NCBI RefSeq assembly: GCF_000373925.1
Contig: NZ_KB892757.1
Span: forward strand, 187,291-251,290
Direction of reading: 5' to 3'
From: Actinopolymorpha alba DSM 45243
Lineage (GTDB): Bacteria; Actinomycetota; Actinomycetes; Propionibacteriales; Actinopolymorphaceae
Length of the DNA: 64,000 nt
In this document: piece after piece, positions 45,246 to 53,699 of the stretch
Numbering within the stretch: position 1 is the first letter of the stretch
Layout of the letters: the number at the start of each line of letters is the position of its first letter
Notes under the pieces: model-generated
Seen by the model: only the letters and a program-made list of their open reading frames with translations
What the model was told of the DNA's origin: nothing
Databases searched by the model: none
Translations under genes and position numbers: made by a program

Positions 45246-45265
45246 TACTGACAGACTTGTAAGTA
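45246..45265. promoter_or_regulatory. HxlR-type operator over the regulator's own start
   Basis: TACTGACA-GACT-TGTAAGTA, arms matching 7 of 8 (ACTNACA/TGTNAGT is the usual HxlR pattern). It ends on the A of the HxlR start codon. A second, shorter dyad (AGTACC/GGTACT) lies just to the left, toward the oxidoreductase promoter. Confidence 0.55.
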
Positions 45266-45627
45266 TGGCGTCGATGAAGAAGACGAAGAAGCGCACGTTC
45301 ACCTGCGGACTCGATGCTGCGGTCGCCGTCATGGGAGGCAAGTGGAAGGGGCTCATCCTGTTCGCACTCCAGGACGGCCCTCTCCGTTTCGGGGAGCTAC
45401 GGCGTGCCCTCCCTGATATCAGCGAGCGAGTGCTGATCCTGCAACTCCGGGAGATGGAGACCACCGGCCTTGTGCATCGCGAGGTCTATCACCAGGTCCC
45501 GCCGAAGGTGGAGTACTCGCTGACGGAGTTCGGTCACTCGCTCAACACCGCGATGGCGCCGCTCGGCGAATGGGGCGAGGAGAACATCGAGCGGATCGAG
45601 ACCATTCCCTGGGACCAGCTTCAATGA
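45265..45627 (+). CDS. HxlR-family regulator
   Basis: 120-residue winged-helix regulator. AVAVMGGKWKGLILFALQDG, FGELRRALPDISERVLILQL, then VHREVYHQVPPKVEYSLTEFG are the family hallmarks. A single Cys (CGLDAAV) near the N-terminus is in the position used for aldehyde or thiol sensing in HxlR proteins such as HypR. Start ATG 45265 lies at its operator. Convergent with the sigma-S1 gene (29 nt). Confidence 0.85.
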   Translation: MASMKKTKKRTFTCGLDAAVAVMGGKWKGLILFALQDGPLRFGELRRALPDISERVLILQLREMETTGLVHREVYHQVPPKVEYSLTEFGHSLNTAMAPLGEWGEENIERIETIPWDQLQ

Positions 45628-45656
45628 TCGGCGCGGCAACGACCGCGTGCGCGCGA

Positions 45657-46916
45657 CTACCGGAGACGCAGTGAGATCCGCTGGAGTTCCACGTCGGTGG
45701 CCAGCACCTCGACCTCGACCTCCTGGCCGATCCGGAGCACGTCGCGCGGATCGGTGACGGGCTTCCCAAGCTCCGACCTGTGCAGGAGCCCGTACACCTC
45801 ACCCACCTCGACGAAGGCACCGAACGGCACCAGGCTGCGCACCCGACCACGGCGTACGTCTCCAATCCGCAGCGCCGCGATCAGCTCCCGGCGGCGCTGG
45901 TGTACCTCGGCGTCCTCCGGCCGGAGCGGCGGAGACACCACGATCAGGCCGCGCTCCTCGTCGACCTCGACGATCACGCACTCGATGTCCTGGCCGATCG
46001 GGCCGCGCGATTCGGTTGGCGGTCCCAGCTGACCGCGGCCCTTCAGGATGGCGGGGATGCCGATGTCCACCGCCCATCCCCCGTGGGTCACTCCCGTGAC
46101 GTGGGCCTCCACGATCGTGTCGGTGCCTACGAGCCGCTTCGCTTCCTGTAGTGCCCTGACCTTCACATGACCTCCCTGGATGAGTCCCCGTACGTCGCCC
46201 GCGGCTGGTGCGAGCACCGCGACCCGCTCCCGTAACCGCGTCAAGCCTCGATTGACATGGCGGGCGACGGTGCCAGGACTGACCCCCAGCGCCTCGGCCA
46301 CCTCGGCCTGGCTGAGTCCAGCGAGGTACCGCAGCGCGACGGCCTCCCGTTGCCGGTCTGGAAGCTCGCGCATGGCGCCGATCAGGGTCAGTCGGGTGGT
46401 GAGCGCGTCCTGGTCATCGACCGCGTCCTCCATCGGGGCACCGACGTCGGGATCGGCCAGGTCGGACGACCTCTCTCGCTGGCGTACCACGTCGATCGCC
46501 AGGTTCGTGGTGACCCGCAGCACCCAGCCGGTCCGGTGGCTGACCGACAGGCCGATCCGGTCCCAGTGGGTGAACGCTCGCGCCATCGCTTCGGCGGCCA
46601 CGTCCTCGGCCGCCGCGCGATCGACCAAGATCCGCCGGGCCAACCGCACCGCCCGCGGGAACAGGTCCGCGAAGGCGCTGGTGAGCTCATCGCCGTGGTT
46701 GCGCCTCCGGTCTGCCGTTCGCCTGCGGTCTGCCGTTTGTCTCCGCTCTTCGTCATGTCCATCACGTAGTACACGGTGCGGGGCGCCGTTTCGATGACCT
46801 GCCGTCCGGATCGATCGCAGAGGCCCTCCCCGCTCATGGACCGCCCGAGCGCCCGCGCCCCGGACAGACCAGTGGCGGCGACGCCTGGGAGGATGGGCGC
46901 TCCCGCGAGCCCACAA
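45657..46916 (-). CDS. ECF-like sigma factor fused to two S1 RNA-binding domains
   Basis: Residues about 85-150: sigma region 2 (FADLFPRAVRLARRILVDRA, AEDVAAEAMARAF, TNLAIDVVRQRE). 182-240: region 4 (RELPDRQREAVALRYLAGLS, AEVAEALGVSPGTVARHV). 262-331: first S1 domain (VEAHVTGVTHGGWAVDIG, IECVIVEVDEERGLIVVS). 349-419: second S1 domain (RRGRVRSLVPFGAFVEVG, GLLHRSELGKPV, LATDVELQRISLRL). All one frame without stops. The start is unsettled: the only in-frame start codon above region 2 is TTG 46916, giving a basic repeat-rich leader. ATGs at 46756/46762 are in another frame, so a frameshift near the 18-bp tandem repeat is possible. I know of no characterised protein of this architecture. Confidence 0.7.
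   Translation of the reverse strand: MWARGSAHPPRRRRHWSVRGAGARAVHERGGPLRSIRTAGHRNGAPHRVLRDGHDEERRQTADRRRTADRRRNHGDELTSAFADLFPRAVRLARRILVDRAAAEDVAAEAMARAFTHWDRIGLSVSHRTGWVLRVTTNLAIDVVRQRERSSDLADPDVGAPMEDAVDDQDALTTRLTLIGAMRELPDRQREAVALRYLAGLSQAEVAEALGVSPGTVARHVNRGLTRLRERVAVLAPAAGDVRGLIQGGHVKVRALQEAKRLVGTDTIVEAHVTGVTHGGWAVDIGIPAILKGRGQLGPPTESRGPIGQDIECVIVEVDEERGLIVVSPPLRPEDAEVHQRRRELIAALRIGDVRRGRVRSLVPFGAFVEVGEVYGLLHRSELGKPVTDPRDVLRIGQEVEVEVLATDVELQRISLRLR
46703..46738. repeat. 18-bp tandem repeat near the sigma-S1 start
   Basis: Two adjacent copies of GCCTNCGGTCTGCCGTTY (16 of 18 identical), with a third degenerate part after them. In the sigma-S1 frame it encodes TADRRR twice. Slippage here would explain the frame conflict at the gene's start. 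Confidence 0.6.
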
Positions 46917-46954
46917 CCATCCGACGACTCATTCCGACGCTGAGATCACCCACG

Positions 46955-47797
46955 ATGCCCCACGAGCACGAAGCAGAACATTCCGACGCAGGGCGGGCTG
47001 ATCTGCGCGCCGACTGCGGTCGGTGTTTCGCGCTCTGCTGCGTCGCGTTGCCGTTCGCGGCTTCGGCAGATTTCGCCATCAACAAGGACGTCGGTCAACC
47101 CTGCCCCAACCTCCGGGCGGACTTCCGCTGCGGGATTCACACGCACCTGAGGCAGAGCGGATTCGCCGGCTGCGCTGTCTTCGACTGTTTCGGCGCCGGC
47201 CAGAAGGTCTCCCAGGTCACCTTCGGCGGACAGGACTGGCGGGAGGCCCCGCACACCGCCCGGCAGATGTTCGGCGTCTTTGCCGTGATGAGACAGCTCC
47301 ACGAGATCCTCTGGTACATCTCGGAGGCACTGACGCTGGCGCCCGCGCGTACTCTCCACGCGGAGCTCCGGCAAACGAGGGAGACGATCGAACGGCTCAC
47401 CCACGGCAGCGTCCAGGAACTCATGGACTGCGACGTCGCGGCGCACCGGTCCGAGGTGAACGTTCTCCTGCTGCGGGCCAGCGAGCTCGTCCGGGCGGAG
47501 GTCCGTGGCCGGAAGAAGAACCAGAAGAACCACCGGCGGGCCGATCTCATGGGCGCCAAGCTCAAGGGTGCCGACCTGCGGGGCGCTGACCTGCGCGGGG
47601 CCTATCTCATCGCGGCTGATCTGCGCGGCGCTGACCTGCGCCTGGCCGACCTGATCGGCGCGGACCTGCGGGACGCTGATCTACGGGGCGCCGACCTGAC
47701 CGACTGCATCTTCCTCACACAAGCCCAGGTTGACGCGGCCAAGGGCGACGCCGCCACCAGGCTGCCGCGCTCGCTCGACCGCCCCGCGCACTGGTAG
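46955..47797 (+). CDS. Pentapeptide-repeat protein
   Basis: 280 residues. A cysteine-bearing N-terminal part (CGRCFALCCVALPFAASADF, CPNLRADFRCGIH) is a conserved actinobacterial domain of unknown role. Then a helical linker, and from about 195 to 255 tandem A(D/N)Lxx repeats (GADLRGADLRGAYLIAADLR and onward), which fold into a right-handed quadrilateral helix. Some relatives mimic DNA and protect gyrase; that is not shown here. Divergent from the sigma-S1 gene. Confidence 0.8.
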   Translation: MPHEHEAEHSDAGRADLRADCGRCFALCCVALPFAASADFAINKDVGQPCPNLRADFRCGIHTHLRQSGFAGCAVFDCFGAGQKVSQVTFGGQDWREAPHTARQMFGVFAVMRQLHEILWYISEALTLAPARTLHAELRQTRETIERLTHGSVQELMDCDVAAHRSEVNVLLLRASELVRAEVRGRKKNQKNHRRADLMGAKLKGADLRGADLRGAYLIAADLRGADLRLADLIGADLRDADLRGADLTDCIFLTQAQVDAAKGDAATRLPRSLDRPAHW

Positions 47798-47921
47798 CCA
47801 CTCTCGCAGGTCCCTTGAGGGTCCGAAGGATCGACGCCCCTCCACGCGGAGAAAGTTTCGGGCGAGTCGCGCACGCAAACACCGCCGCAACGCCCGTCAC
47901 CGGGCGGATCACCGGTGGACA

Positions 47922-47948
47922 ATAGTTATAGCAATGTGCAACTATCCT
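47922..47948 (+). promoter_or_regulatory. Operator and -10 of the ArsR gene
   Basis: ATAGTT (47922-47927) and AACTAT (47940-47945) form a perfect dyad with a 12-nt spacer. The right arm overlaps TATCCT (47943-47948), a -10 box 4 nt before the GTG start. ArsR-type autorepression is likely. Confidence 0.5.
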
Positions 47949-47952
47949 CAGC

Positions 47953-48312
47953 GTGTCAAACGATGACGTCGACGGCTTCTTCGAAGTCCTCGCCGACCCG
48001 ACCCGGCGGCAGGTCGTCCAACTCCTCGGCGAGCGGCCTTACCGCGCGGGCGACCTCGCCAGGGAGGTCGGCACGTCGGCCCCGGTGATGAGCCGGCATC
48101 TGCGGATCCTCCTCGAAGCCGGCCTCGTCACCGACGAACGCGGATCAGACGACGCCCGGGTCCGTGTCTTCCGGCTCCGACCCGAGCCGGTCGTTGCCGT
48201 CCAGGCCTGGCTCGACCAAATCCAGGCGCACTGGAGCGAACAGCTCGCGTCGTTCAAGCACCACGTCGAGACCAGACAGACAGCCGCGCGGCGGCGAAAG
48301 GACCGGAAGTGA
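47953..48312 (+). CDS. ArsR-family regulator
   Basis: 119-residue winged-helix repressor: FFEVLADPTRRQVVQLLGER, TSAPVMSRHLRILLEAGLVT, then a wing with ARVRVFRL. No thiol metal site, so it belongs to the non-metal ArsR branch that accompanies SRPBCC proteins. GTG start, leaderless. ATGA overlap with the SRPBCC-VOC gene. Confidence 0.85.
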   Translation: MSNDDVDGFFEVLADPTRRQVVQLLGERPYRAGDLAREVGTSAPVMSRHLRILLEAGLVTDERGSDDARVRVFRLRPEPVVAVQAWLDQIQAHWSEQLASFKHHVETRQTAARRRKDRK

Positions 48313-49133
48313 CAGAGCAGTCAGCCTCGGCCGCGGTCGAGGTCACCGTCGATCCCCTGACAGCCTTCACAGTCTTCACCGACGAGATCGACCTGTGGTG
48401 GGTTCGCGGGCCGATCAACTTCTACGACGCGTCCCGCCTGACCGAACTCCGGATCGAGCCCGGCGTCGGTGGCCGGATCCTCGAGGTCTATGACGAGGCT
48501 GCCAGCGACGTGCTCGAGACCGCGTGCATCACCGTCTGGGAACCCGGCCAGCGGCTGGTTTTTCGCGGCACGCTCCAGGACACCGAGACCGACGTACGTT
48601 TCGAGCCGATCGACGGCGGCACCCGGGTCCACGTCCGGCAGTATCTGTTGCCCGGCGCGGACCCGAGCAGGGGCGGCTTCGGTTGGGTGAACCTGACCCC
48701 GGCCTTCGTCGCCTGGTGCCGCCGCCGCGACACCGCCCCACGCGCACCCCGAGAGATCGCCCGGCTCAGCCTGGCGTTGCATTACGAGGACCCGCCCGCG
48801 GCCGCGCGCTGGCTTCGCCGGGTGTTTCAGTTGGGCTCCTGGGACGTCGACCGGGTCCCGGAGGAAGGCGAGAATCCGTTGTGGATCGAGTTCCACGTCG
48901 GCGACTGCCTCGTCGTTCTTCGCCGCCTGGAGGGTGAGCGGCCGGCGCGAGCTGCCGTCACCCACCTGCCCTGGGTGTACGTCGACGACCTCGACACGCA
49001 CCTCGCGCATGCCCGGGCGGGCGGGGCCACGGTCGTCTCCGAGATCGGCCGGCACGGCGTGCGTTCCTACGTCGCCGAGGACCTGGAAGGTCTGCGATGG
49101 ACCTTCGCCCAGGCCCGACCCACGATGCCCTGA
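48309..49133 (+). CDS. SRPBCC-VOC fusion protein
   Basis: 274 residues. 1-110: SRPBCC/AHSA1 barrel (VEVTVDPLTAFTVFTDEID, WWVRGPINFYDASRL, GGRILEVYDEAAS). 150-270: VOC domain (ARLSLALHYEDPPAAARWLR, VYVDDLDTHLAHARAGGATV, YVAEDLEGLRWTFAQ). The two ligand-binding folds on one chain under one ArsR repressor suggest one small hydrophobic or reactive ligand is bound and altered. GTG start inside the ArsR stop. Confidence 0.8.
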   Translation: MTEQSASAAVEVTVDPLTAFTVFTDEIDLWWVRGPINFYDASRLTELRIEPGVGGRILEVYDEAASDVLETACITVWEPGQRLVFRGTLQDTETDVRFEPIDGGTRVHVRQYLLPGADPSRGGFGWVNLTPAFVAWCRRRDTAPRAPREIARLSLALHYEDPPAAARWLRRVFQLGSWDVDRVPEEGENPLWIEFHVGDCLVVLRRLEGERPARAAVTHLPWVYVDDLDTHLAHARAGGATVVSEIGRHGVRSYVAEDLEGLRWTFAQARPTMP

Positions 49134-49175
49134 CCTATCCCGTCCTCACGCCGCCGTGTCAGCAGAGGAGTAACG

Positions 49176-49628
49176 ATGACCCGTCCTGACCCGATCCTGG
49201 AAGCGGCCACCAGCGTGGTGGTTCACGACTGGCCCACCCGGGATGTCCCCGAAACTCTGACGCGCGCGGGTTACGCCGTCACGGTGTACGGCGGACCCGA
49301 GCCGGACGACATCTTCGTCAGCGAGCTACGTGACGGAGAGGTCACGATCACTCGTACCGGCCAGCCACCCGAGCGCGCAGACCTTGTCTACGTGTTCCGT
49401 CCCCTTGCCGAACTCCCCGGGATTGTCGCCGCCGCCAAGGAACTCGGCGCGACCACGATCTGGCGCCAGTCGGGTCTGCTGAGCTCCGGAGAAAGCGATC
49501 CGCGCGGGTGTTGGACGCCCGAGGAGGAGTCGCGCGAGGCGCGCCGCATCGTCGAGTCGGCCGGGCTGACCTATGTGGAGGACCCGTACATCGCCGACGC
49601 GGTACGCCAGCGCGCGACGCAACGGTAG
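49176..49628 (+). CDS. CoA-binding-domain protein (YccU-like)
   Basis: 150-residue Rossmann protein: TSVVVHDWPTRDVPETLTRA, ADLVYVFRPLAELPGIVAAA, GATTIWRQSGLLSSGE, and a C-terminal EARRIVESAGLTYVEDPYIA helix matching the CoA_binding_2 family (usually with a terminal Cys; here D-P-Y-I). The conserved glycine loop is weak. ATG after GAGGAG. Third gene of the ArsR run, 42 nt downstream. Confidence 0.65.
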   Translation: MTRPDPILEAATSVVVHDWPTRDVPETLTRAGYAVTVYGGPEPDDIFVSELRDGEVTITRTGQPPERADLVYVFRPLAELPGIVAAAKELGATTIWRQSGLLSSGESDPRGCWTPEEESREARRIVESAGLTYVEDPYIADAVRQRATQR

Positions 49629-49638
49629 GCCGACGAAC

Positions 49639-50658
49639 TCACAGGCCGTGGCGACGGTCGCCTGTCACCAGCTCACTCACACGCGCTTCGGAGGCGGGTG
49701 AGAACGGCTCCCGGTAGGCGGCGACCGCCTCGCGGGTCTCCTCGGCGACCAGGTCGGCGTTGATCTGGGCTCCCGCCATAGCACCCGCTGCCGCGGCATT
49801 ACCGACCTGGGCGGTCAGCTCGGTGACGTTGCCGGCGACCCAGACCCCGGGCACGTCCGTACGACCGGTCGCGTCGGCGGGGATGTACTCACCGGCTCCC
49901 GACGGGTGCTCCACCGGCCGCAGCCCGAGCGCCGCCAGGAAGATGGCCCGGGCCACCATTCGCGACGAGACGGCCAGCACTTCGCGGCTGATCACCGTGC
50001 CGTTGCTCAGGCGTACTCCCACGAGGCGGTCCTCGACGATCTCCAGGGACGCCACCGCGCCGTCCACCACGGTGATGCCCCGGGCGGCGAGTTGCTCCGC
50101 CTGCTCATCCGTCGGCGGCATGGTGTGGGAGAAGAACCTGACGTCGGCACTCAACTGGCGGAACAGCAACGCCTGGTGCACCGACATCGGTCCGCTGGCC
50201 AGCACACCGATGGCCCGATCGCGGACCTCCCAGCCGTGGCAGTACGGACAATGCACCACGTCCCGACCCCACCGAGCCGGCAACCCGGGCACGTCCGGCA
50301 GCTCGTCGACCAGCCCACTGGCCACCAGCAACCGGCGGGCACGAACTGTCCGGCCGTCCCCCAGCGTCACCGCGAACCCGCTTTCGTCGCGGGCTATCGT
50401 CTCGACCTCGCCGGACACCACGTGACCGCCATAAAGACGGACTTCCGCTCGGCCGCGCTCCAGCAACTCCGCCGGCGGGATCCCGTCCCGGGCCAGCAGC
50501 CCATGAACGCCGGCGGCCGGGGCGTTGCGCGGAGCACCCGCGTCGATCACCACCACCGAACGCCGCGCCCGCGCCAGCATCAGCGCCCCGTTCAACCCCG
50601 CGGCGCCACCGCCGACCACCACTACGTCATAGCCGTTTCCCAGCTGATCGGTCACCAT
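49639..50658 (-). CDS. Thioredoxin-reductase-like FAD/NAD(P) oxidoreductase
   Basis: 339 residues. FAD motif DVVVVGGGAAGLNGALMLAR, redox CPYC in VVHCPYCHGWEV, the NAD(P) motif replaced by GVLASGPMSVHQALLF, and GVWVAGNVTELTAQVGNAAA for FAD. The C-x-x-C could act as in the actinobacterial thioredoxin-reductase-like and disulfide oxidases of natural-product clusters. ATG 50658 with GGAGG 5 nt upstream. Divergent from the XRE-cupin regulator, which likely controls it. Confidence 0.8.
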   Translation of the reverse strand: MVTDQLGNGYDVVVVGGGAAGLNGALMLARARRSVVVIDAGAPRNAPAAGVHGLLARDGIPPAELLERGRAEVRLYGGHVVSGEVETIARDESGFAVTLGDGRTVRARRLLVASGLVDELPDVPGLPARWGRDVVHCPYCHGWEVRDRAIGVLASGPMSVHQALLFRQLSADVRFFSHTMPPTDEQAEQLAARGITVVDGAVASLEIVEDRLVGVRLSNGTVISREVLAVSSRMVARAIFLAALGLRPVEHPSGAGEYIPADATGRTDVPGVWVAGNVTELTAQVGNAAAAGAMAGAQINADLVAEETREAVAAYREPFSPASEARVSELVTGDRRHGL

Positions 50659-50734
50659 GACCACCTCCGCGACCACCATGCGAGCCCGGGGCCCGATGCA
50701 GCAAACCTTGTTGCTGAAGTGGCAAACTGGCAGC

Positions 50735-51340
50735 ATGGAAGACGACCTCGACGAAGCACTCGGCGCGGTCGGACCGAGGCTACGCACACTGCGCCAGCAG
50801 CGACAAACCACGCTTGCCGACCTGTCGGCAACGACCGGGATCTCGGTGAGCACCCTGTCCCGACTTGAGTCTGGTACCCGCCGGCCCACCCTCGAACTCC
50901 TGCTCCCCCTGGCCAGAGCACACGGCGTCACCCTCGACGACCTCGTCGGCGCCCCACCCACCGGCGACCCGCGCGTCCACCTGCGTCCGGTCACCCGCCA
51001 CGGCATGACCATGCTGCCCCTGACCCGCCGGGTTGGCGGCATCCAGGCGTACAAGCTCGTGATCCCGGCCAGCAGCCATCGAAGCGAACCCGATCCGCAG
51101 ACCCATGAGGGCTACGAATGGCTCTACGTCCTCAATGGCCGGCTGCGGGTCGTCCTCGGTGAACATGATCTGGTGCTCTCACCCGGCGAAGCGGCGGAGT
51201 TCGATACGCGGGTACCACACTGGTTCGGCGCCGCCGATGCCGAACCCGTTGAGTTCCTCAGCTTGTTCGGCACGCAGGGCGAACGCGTCCACCTTCGCGC
51301 CCGCCCCAAGACCAAACACCCACCCGGACCATCCGAATAG
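50735..51340 (+). CDS. XRE-cupin transcriptional regulator
   Basis: 201 residues. HTH_3: LRQQRQTTLADLSATTGISV, then STLSRLESGTRRPTLELLLP. Cupin from about residue 105: HEGYEWLYVLNGRLRVVLGE, then HDLVLSPGEAAEFDTRVPHWF. Binds a small ligand in the cupin. The intergenic gap holds TTGC-N7-GCAA, a possible operator. ATG 50735; the in-frame extension upstream crosses the divergent promoter. Confidence 0.85.
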   Translation: MEDDLDEALGAVGPRLRTLRQQRQTTLADLSATTGISVSTLSRLESGTRRPTLELLLPLARAHGVTLDDLVGAPPTGDPRVHLRPVTRHGMTMLPLTRRVGGIQAYKLVIPASSHRSEPDPQTHEGYEWLYVLNGRLRVVLGEHDLVLSPGEAAEFDTRVPHWFGAADAEPVEFLSLFGTQGERVHLRARPKTKHPPGPSE

Positions 51341-51411
51341 GTGTGTCGCGCGGCCCTAGGTCGAAGCGGGCTCGCATGAGTTCGTTTCCGCAACTGGACG
51401 CCGAGGCACTG

Positions 51412-52323
51412 TCACGGAACGACGATTGCGACTTTCCCGCGGACGTGGCCGGTATCCATGGCGCGGTGGGCGTCGGCCGCGCGCTCCAGGGGAACGGCCT
51501 GCGAGATCTCGATGCGCAGCTTGCCCTCGGTGTGCCAGGCCGTGAGCCGGGCGAGGCGCTCTGCGGACCGCTGGGTGCCGATGGCGAGCACGCCCAACTC
51601 CCCGGCGCGATCGAAGTCCTTGATCGTGCCGATTCGCCGTCGGTCGTCCACGAGCTCCAACGAGGCGTCGAGCGCCGCACCGCCGATACCGTCGAGGGCG
51701 GCGGTGACCCCTTGGGGCGCGAGAGCCCGCACCCGCTCGACGAGCCCATCGCCGTAGGCCACAGGTACGGCACCGAGCGAACGCAGGTAGTCGTGGTTGT
51801 GCTCGCCGGCGGTGCCGATGACGGTGGCACCCAGGATCACAGCGACCTGCACGGCCACGGTGCCTACGCCCCCGGCCGCCGCGTGGACCAGGAAGGTGTC
51901 CCCCCGGCCGACCTTGAGCTGCTCGACGGCGGTGTGCGCGGTCTGGGCCGAGGCAGAGAAAGCTCCCGCGACCTCCCACGACATCCCTGCGGGCTTGGTC
52001 ACGATCTGCTCGATGGGGACGACGACGTACTCAGCGTGACTGGCTAACAGTGCCCATCCAAGCACCTCGCTGCCGACGGGGAACCCCTCGGAACCCTCTC
52101 CAACCTGGTCCACGACACCGGCGAAGTCGTTGCCGATCTTGCGCGGGAAGGAGGGGTCGTGCCCGGGCAGGGTCAGCCCTCGTCGGACCTCGCAGTCGAA
52201 GGGCTGGATGCCGGCCGCCTTGACCCGGACGCGCACCTGACCGGGGCCCGCTTCGGGGGTCGGCACCTCCAACAACTCCACGACCTCGGGGCCTCCGAAC
52301 GAGTTGATTGCCGCTGCTTTCAC
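51412..52323 (-). CDS. Zinc-independent NADP-dependent quinone oxidoreductase (MDR family)
   Basis: 303-residue medium-chain reductase. GroES domain: MKAAAINSFGGPEVVELLEV, PFDCEVRRG, GNDFAGVVDQVGEG. Nucleotide loop VHAAAGGVGTVAVQVAVILG (A-x-x-G-V-G), typical of quinone or enone reductases. No zinc-ligand cysteines. ATG with AGGTGAACC upstream. Single gene. Confidence 0.85.
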   Translation of the reverse strand: MKAAAINSFGGPEVVELLEVPTPEAGPGQVRVRVKAAGIQPFDCEVRRGLTLPGHDPSFPRKIGNDFAGVVDQVGEGSEGFPVGSEVLGWALLASHAEYVVVPIEQIVTKPAGMSWEVAGAFSASAQTAHTAVEQLKVGRGDTFLVHAAAGGVGTVAVQVAVILGATVIGTAGEHNHDYLRSLGAVPVAYGDGLVERVRALAPQGVTAALDGIGGAALDASLELVDDRRRIGTIKDFDRAGELGVLAIGTQRSAERLARLTAWHTEGKLRIEISQAVPLERAADAHRAMDTGHVRGKVAIVVP

Positions 52324-52444
52324 GGGGGTTCACCTTTCCTGCAACACGGAGATGGCGCGCCTCGGTCGCGCCTGACGTATCGCCGATCCTGCAACCTCAA
52401 GCAACCTTGAGGTCAACCCGACCAGAAACCGGCGGGCGGCGGCC

Positions 52445-53689
52445 CTACTGGTCGCCGGTCAGGCGGGTGGCTCGGGCGTGCAGGTAGCGCTGTTGTGGCA
52501 GGCTCGTCGAACGCCTGGCCGCCTCCAGATAGGTGTCGTACGCCGCCTCGCTGTCGCCAGCCATCTCCAGCAGGTGCGCGCGGACCGCATACAGCCGGCG
52601 GTCCTCGGCGATCCGGCCGTCGGCCGCAAGCTCACCAAGGAGCGCGAGCCCCGCCTCGGCGCCGCGCACCATCGCCACCGCGACGGCGTGGTTCAACGCC
52701 ACCACGGGATTGTCAGACACCTGAAGCAGGAGTTCGTACAACGCCAGGATCTGCGGCCAGTCGATCTCCTCGGCGCTCGGCGCCTCGTCGTGGACAGCCG
52801 CGATCGCCGCCTGGAGTTGGTACGGTCCGGTCGCTCCCCGAGGGAGCGCGGCGGTGATGAGCGCCACGCCCTCCGCGATCGAGTCGGCGTTCCAGAGGCT
52901 TCGGTCCTGCTCGGCCATCGGAATGAGCGCGCCGTCGGGTCCGGTCCGCGCCGGGCGGCGCGCGTCGGTCAGCAACATGAGCGCCAGCAAGCCGGCCACC
53001 TCACTGTCATCAGGCAGCAGGCGGTGCACCATGCGGGCCAGCCGGATCGCCTCGGCTGCCAGTTCGACGCGCTGCAGGGTCGGACCGGACGTACTCGCGT
53101 ACCCCTCGTTGAAGATCAGGTAGAGCACGTGCAGTACCGCGTCGAGGCGCTCCGTCCGCTCCGAGTCCGCGGGCAGGCGGAACGCAATCCCGCTGTCCTT
53201 GACGAGTCGCTTCGCCCGGCTGATCCGCCGCGTCATGGTCGACTCCGGCACGAGGAACGCGCGGGCGATCTCCGCCGTGGTCAGGCCACCCACCGCCCGG
53301 AGGGTCAAGGCGATCTGCGAGGCCGGCGACAGTGCGGGGTGGCAGCACATGAACAACAGGATCAGCGTGTCGTCAGTCTCCGACGGCGGTCGATCGGCGG
53401 CGGGCGCGACCCACGCGTCCGGAAGGGTCCACCGGGCGACAGCGTCCTCGCGACGCTGCCGGGCCTGTTCACTGCGCAGCAGGTCTGTCAGCCGGCGCGA
53501 CGCGACCGTGACGAGCCAGCCACGTGGACTGTCTGGTACGCCGTCCTTCGGCCACTGGGTCGCGGCGGCCAGCAGCGCTTCCTGCGTGGCGTCCTCGGCG
53601 AGGTCGAAATGCCCGAACCGGCGGACGACCGCACCGAGGACCTGCGGCGCCAACCGGCGCAGCAGGTCCTCGACCTGGTGCTCGATCAC
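52445..53689 (-). CDS. ECF42-type RNA polymerase sigma factor, complete
   Basis: 414 residues. Region 2 (AEDATQEALLAAATQWPKDG, GWLVTVASRRLTDLLR), region 4 (LTTAEIARAFLVPESTMTRR), and the long C-terminal helical extension (VLYLIFNEGYASTSGPTLQR, DNPVVALNHAVAVAMVRGAE, RRLYAVRAHLLEMAGDSEAA) typical of the ECF42 (SigJ-like in older annotation) group. GTG start 10 nt after the YciI stop. Companion of the preceding YciI gene; the complete version of the damaged gene at 25223. Confidence 0.85.
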   Translation of the reverse strand: MIEHQVEDLLRRLAPQVLGAVVRRFGHFDLAEDATQEALLAAATQWPKDGVPDSPRGWLVTVASRRLTDLLRSEQARQRREDAVARWTLPDAWVAPAADRPPSETDDTLILLFMCCHPALSPASQIALTLRAVGGLTTAEIARAFLVPESTMTRRISRAKRLVKDSGIAFRLPADSERTERLDAVLHVLYLIFNEGYASTSGPTLQRVELAAEAIRLARMVHRLLPDDSEVAGLLALMLLTDARRPARTGPDGALIPMAEQDRSLWNADSIAEGVALITAALPRGATGPYQLQAAIAAVHDEAPSAEEIDWPQILALYELLLQVSDNPVVALNHAVAVAMVRGAEAGLALLGELAADGRIAEDRRLYAVRAHLLEMAGDSEAAYDTYLEAARRSTSLPQQRYLHARATRLTGDQ

Positions 53690-53699
53690 AGGGGACGCC

